From NCBI RefSeq assembly GCF_026624755.1, contig NZ_JAPMXC010000001.1, positions 372,001 to 436,000 of the forward strand: a stretch of 64,000 nt of DNA, read 5' to 3'. Below are positions 61,219 through 64,000 of the stretch, in pieces. Position 1 is the first letter of the stretch. Each line of letters begins with the position of its first letter. Origin of the DNA: Robbsia betulipollinis (GTDB taxonomy: Bacteria > Pseudomonadota > Gammaproteobacteria > Burkholderiales > Burkholderiaceae). Under the pieces are notes generated by a model. The model was given only the letters and a program-made list of their open reading frames with translations, had not been told where the DNA came from and searched no databases. The position numbers were made by a program, and so were the translations under genes.

Positions 61219-62337
61219 GTGTCGGCTGTGAAGGTACTGTCCATCAATCCGTCCGCCGGGTCTTCCCTCGGCGGCAACAATCTCGAAATCGTCACGGTCC
61301 GCCCGCTCAGGGAACCCGTGCTCCTGGCGAAGAAACCGGTTCGACCCCGCTCTTTCGCCGATTGCCCCGAACTCGAGGGGCTGGAAAGAGACGAAAGCGA
61401 CGAAAGCGACGACGCCCAGGCGCCCGTCGACGACACGCCGGAGATCGTCGAGCAGTCGGGACCTTTGGAACCTGCCGACGTACCGGTGGGTCGTCCGCTG
61501 GCGTGGCGAATAGTGCATATCGATGGAAGCCTGCTGCTGGACGTGGGCGCGGTCCTGCCGAATGCCGCCGATCGCGACTTCCTGTTCGAGAAATTCGAGC
61601 CGCAGCGCGAGGTGGTGACACAGGGCTTTGCGCAGGTCCAGGAAAGATACGAAGAAAATGCAGGCGCGCAGGACCTCACGCTGACCAATATGGGTTTGGC
61701 GATCGGCTCCCGGCTGGGCGTGAAAAGCGGCATCGGCAGTGCAATGTCGCCGTATGCCAGCCGGGTGATCGGCATCACGCCGGGCGAGTTGATCTTCATC
61801 ACCGTGCCTGCGTCCAGCGCCGGCCGCCTCGCGCTGGAGCCCCGCGATATCGTCGAAGTGGTGGCCGTTTCGGCACGGGCCGTCTATCTGTTCGTGTGCA
61901 ATGTCGAGGCCGTCTGCCCTTCGCCGACGCCCTATGTCATTTTGTCGAAGCCCCGCATCATCCGGCGTCTGCGCGAGCGCCGGGCCGAGCGCATCAAGAT
62001 TCGCATTCCCGCGATTTTTTCAGGCGCGCCCCGCCCCGACGGACCCGCGGCAAGCGGACTCGGCCTCGCCAACGACCTCAGCGATCTGGGCATGGCCCTG
62101 GCCACCCCGACCGCGATCGCGACCCTGGGCGACACGATCTCGGTCAGGTTCTATCTCGACATGCATTCGTCCACGATCTGCATCGAGGCGGCCAGCACGG
62201 TTCGCAACGTGAAGCCGCTGCTGGACGACAACGACAAACAGACCGGCTACGAATACGGACTGGAATTCGCCCAGTTGCCGATCGAGTCGAAGCTCGCGCT
62301 GCGCAATTTCGCGTTGAGCCGCCGCAGCATGGGTTAG
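61219..62337 (+). CDS. ycgR: PilZ/YcgR-type flagellar brake protein
   Basis: 372 residues from a GTG at 61219; a GTG at 61228 is an alternative. The first ~90 residues are an acidic linker not found in E. coli YcgR (244 residues). The YcgR N domain covers ~95-245, and the PilZ domain ~250-365 with both c-di-GMP motifs: RxxxR (Arg254-x3-Arg258) and DxSxxG (Asp286-x-Ser288-x2-Gly291). When bound to c-di-GMP such proteins slow the motor at the FliG/MotA interface. Its place after flgN agrees with a motility role. Confidence 0.88.
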   Translation: MSAVKVLSINPSAGSSLGGNNLEIVTVRPLREPVLLAKKPVRPRSFADCPELEGLERDESDESDDAQAPVDDTPEIVEQSGPLEPADVPVGRPLAWRIVHIDGSLLLDVGAVLPNAADRDFLFEKFEPQREVVTQGFAQVQERYEENAGAQDLTLTNMGLAIGSRLGVKSGIGSAMSPYASRVIGITPGELIFITVPASSAGRLALEPRDIVEVVAVSARAVYLFVCNVEAVCPSPTPYVILSKPRIIRRLRERRAERIKIRIPAIFSGAPRPDGPAASGLGLANDLSDLGMALATPTAIATLGDTISVRFYLDMHSSTICIEAASTVRNVKPLLDDNDKQTGYEYGLEFAQLPIESKLALRNFALSRRSMG

Positions 62338-62358
62338 CGGCGCGGCGCGGACTCTTTC

Positions 62359-63588
62359 CTAGCGCGTGTCGACCAGCATCGAACGAAGCGCCCGCACGAC
62401 GCGCCGGGTTTGTCCATTGTCGAGAAGGAGCGGCGGCAGCAGCCGGACCGTGCGGGCACGCGTCACGTTGATCAGCAGGCCCTGCGTCCGCAAGGCGGCG
62501 ACCGGCAGATACGCGCACGGTGCCGTCATGTCGATGCCGATCATCAGGCCTTTGCCGCGGATGTCCTCCACGCCGTCGACATCGGCCAACGCCGCACGCA
62601 GACCCGCGAGCAGCGCCGCCCCCTGCCGCGCCGCGTTGTCCACCAGCGCCGCGTCCTCGATGATGTCGAGCACCGTGCAGGCCACCCGGCACGCGAGCGG
62701 ATTGCCGCCGAACGTCGAGCCGTGGCTGCCTGGCGCAAACAACTCCGCCGCCGCCCCGGCGGCAAGACAGGCGCCGATCGGCATGCCGCCGCCCAGCGCC
62801 TTCGCCAGGGTCAGCACGTCCGGAACGATCCCCTCATGCTGAAACGCGAACCACTTGCCGGTGCGCCCGAGGCCGGTCTGCACCTCGTCGAGCATCAACA
62901 GCCAGTCGTGCCGGTCGCATACCGCGCGCAGCGCCCGGAGATAACCGTCGGGCGGAATCTGCACCCCGCCTTCGCCCTGTACCGGTTCGACCAGAACCGC
63001 GACGACCCGGTCCGCACACGTTGCGGTGCGCGTGCGCAACGCGTCGATGTCGCCGAACGGCACGCGCAGGAAGCCGTCGACCAGCGGCGCGAAACCGGCC
63101 TGCACGGCGGGGCTGTCGCTGGCCGACAGAGTCGCGAACGTGCGTCCGTGAAAGGCGTTTTCCATGACCACGACGAGCGGCTGGGCGATCCCGCGCCGGG
63201 CCGCGTGCAGACGCGCGAGCTTGAGCGCGGCCTCGTTCGCCTCGGCGCCGGAGTTCGCGAAAAAGGCCGCCCGCATGCCGGACAACGTGGTCAGGCGTTC
63301 GGCGAGACGCTGCTGCCAGACCTGCTCGTAGAGATTCGACGTATGCAGCACGAGACCCGCCTGTTCGCGAATCGCTTCGATGACGCGGGGGTGGGCATGG
63401 CCGACCGCGTTGACGCCGACGCCCGCGACCGCGTCCAGATACTCACGCCCGGCGGCGTCCCACAGCCGCGCGCCTTCGCCCCGGACGAACGTCACCGGCA
63501 GCGGCGCGTAGGTGCGCATCAGGGGTGACGTCACCCCGGGGTTCCCCTGCCGTTTCGCTTCCACCAGATCCATTGTCGCGTTATCCAT
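62359..63588 (-). CDS. argD: Acetylornithine aminotransferase-type PLP enzyme (ArgD-like)
   Basis: 409 residues from the ATG at 63588 (AGGAG seven bases upstream). Class III aminotransferase: '[20 protein letters not shown]', '[17 protein letters not shown]', '[20 protein letters not shown]' and the PLP lysine in '[16 protein letters not shown]'. The segment '[20 protein letters not shown]' fits ArgD/AstC. It could act on N-acetylornithine or N-succinylornithine; context does not decide. Transcribed away from a LysR gene 93 bases off. Confidence 0.88.
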   Translation of the reverse strand: MDNATMDLVEAKRQGNPGVTSPLMRTYAPLPVTFVRGEGARLWDAAGREYLDAVAGVGVNAVGHAHPRVIEAIREQAGLVLHTSNLYEQVWQQRLAERLTTLSGMRAAFFANSGAEANEAALKLARLHAARRGIAQPLVVVMENAFHGRTFATLSASDSPAVQAGFAPLVDGFLRVPFGDIDALRTRTATCADRVVAVLVEPVQGEGGVQIPPDGYLRALRAVCDRHDWLLMLDEVQTGLGRTGKWFAFQHEGIVPDVLTLAKALGGGMPIGACLAAGAAAELFAPGSHGSTFGGNPLACRVACTVLDIIEDAALVDNAARQGAALLAGLRAALADVDGVEDIRGKGLMIGIDMTAPCAYLPVAALRTQGLLINVTRARTVRLLPPLLLDNGQTRRVVRALRSMLVDTR

Positions 63589-63681
63589 TTCTCTCTCCTT
63601 TGATGAGGATTCCAGTATCTTTGACAAGCTCGCCGGGATAAACGGCGACGCACTGGAAGGACCTTGCACCGGGAGTTCACA

Positions 63682-64000
63682 ATGGATCTATACGAGGCGA
63701 TGACCGTGTTCGTGCGCGTGGTCGACAGCGGCAGCATGACCGCGGCCGCGGAGCGGAGCGACATCTCGACCACGATGGTCGGCAATCACCTGCGCTGGCT
63801 CGAAAAACGTCTCGGTGTCAGCCTGTTGCGTCGCACCACGCGACGTCAGGGGCTCACGGAATTCGGCGCCGCCTACTACCAGCGCTGCGTGGAGATTCTG
63901 GGACTCGTGAACGACGCCGAGCGCATGGCGGAGACGACGCACGCCACGCCGCAGGGCACGCTGCGTATCACCGCACCGCCCGCCTTCGGCGCCGAATACC
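63682..64000 (+). CDS. LysR-family transcriptional regulator (3' partial)
   Basis: First ~106 residues only. Winged helix-turn-helix '[20 protein letters not shown]', '[20 protein letters not shown]' typical of LysR; the '[12 protein letters not shown]' linker marks the CrgA/DsdC-like group common in Burkholderiales. GGGAG eight bases before the ATG at 63682. Divergent from the aminotransferase gene. The effector domain runs past the window. Confidence 0.93.
   Translation, partial: MDLYEAMTVFVRVVDSGSMTAAAERSDISTTMVGNHLRWLEKRLGVSLLRRTTRRQGLTEFGAAYYQRCVEILGLVNDAERMAETTHATPQGTLRITAPPAFGAEY

Noticed and set aside
63621-63626. TTGACA in the aminotransferase/LysR divergent region as a -35 box
   Set aside because: No acceptable -10 element 16-18 bases downstream.

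Overview
The window comes from a high-G+C betaproteobacterium, most likely Burkholderiales and near Burkholderia sensu lato. The reasons are the gene families (a FhlB-like FlhB tail protein, HMW-type two-partner secretion proteins, a YadA-like adhesin, MHS transporters), strong Ala/Gly/Arg bias, and flagellar gene order. No rRNA, tRNA, IS element, integrase or CRISPR was seen.

The backbone is a flagellar supercluster. It runs, left to right: end of a probable fliT, a fliK-like gene, a fhlB-like gene, fliE (minus), fliFGHIJK (plus), fliLMNOPQR (plus), flgBCDEFGIJKL (minus), flgA-flgM-flgN and a PilZ/YcgR-type brake gene (plus). FliA (sigma-28) type promoters are visible in front of flgM and flgKL. 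The L-ring lipoprotein gene flgH is missing from its usual place: flgG and flgI are separated by only 7 bases.

Two blocks interrupt this backbone. Block A (about 10.2-23.4 kb, between fliK and fliL) holds an MHS-family transporter behind a near-consensus sigma-54 promoter, an XRE-cupin regulator, a class II aldolase-like gene, and then, on the minus strand, one TpsB/ShlB-type outer-membrane transporter followed by five tandem, very short HMW/FHA-type TpsA paralogues. Each TpsA is little more than a secretion domain, a short beta-helix and a low-complexity tail. Block B (about 27.9-48.2 kb, between fliR and flgL) starts with a large minus-strand protein that looks like an FHA-adhesin body (beta-helix plus GLUG repeats) with no TPS secretion domain. 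It continues with a urea-use operon (allophanate hydrolase, urea carboxylase, GntR regulator, urea ABC transporter urtABCDE), a TonB-dependent siderophore receptor behind a long palindrome, and a compact YadA-like trimeric autotransporter.

The right end carries an acetylornithine-type aminotransferase and a divergent, truncated LysR regulator. The most unusual feature is the one-transporter/five-mini-exoprotein array plus the head-less GLUG body gene nearby. It may be a split or modular surface system placed inside the flagellar locus. This is an inference from domain layout; no functional evidence is available here.
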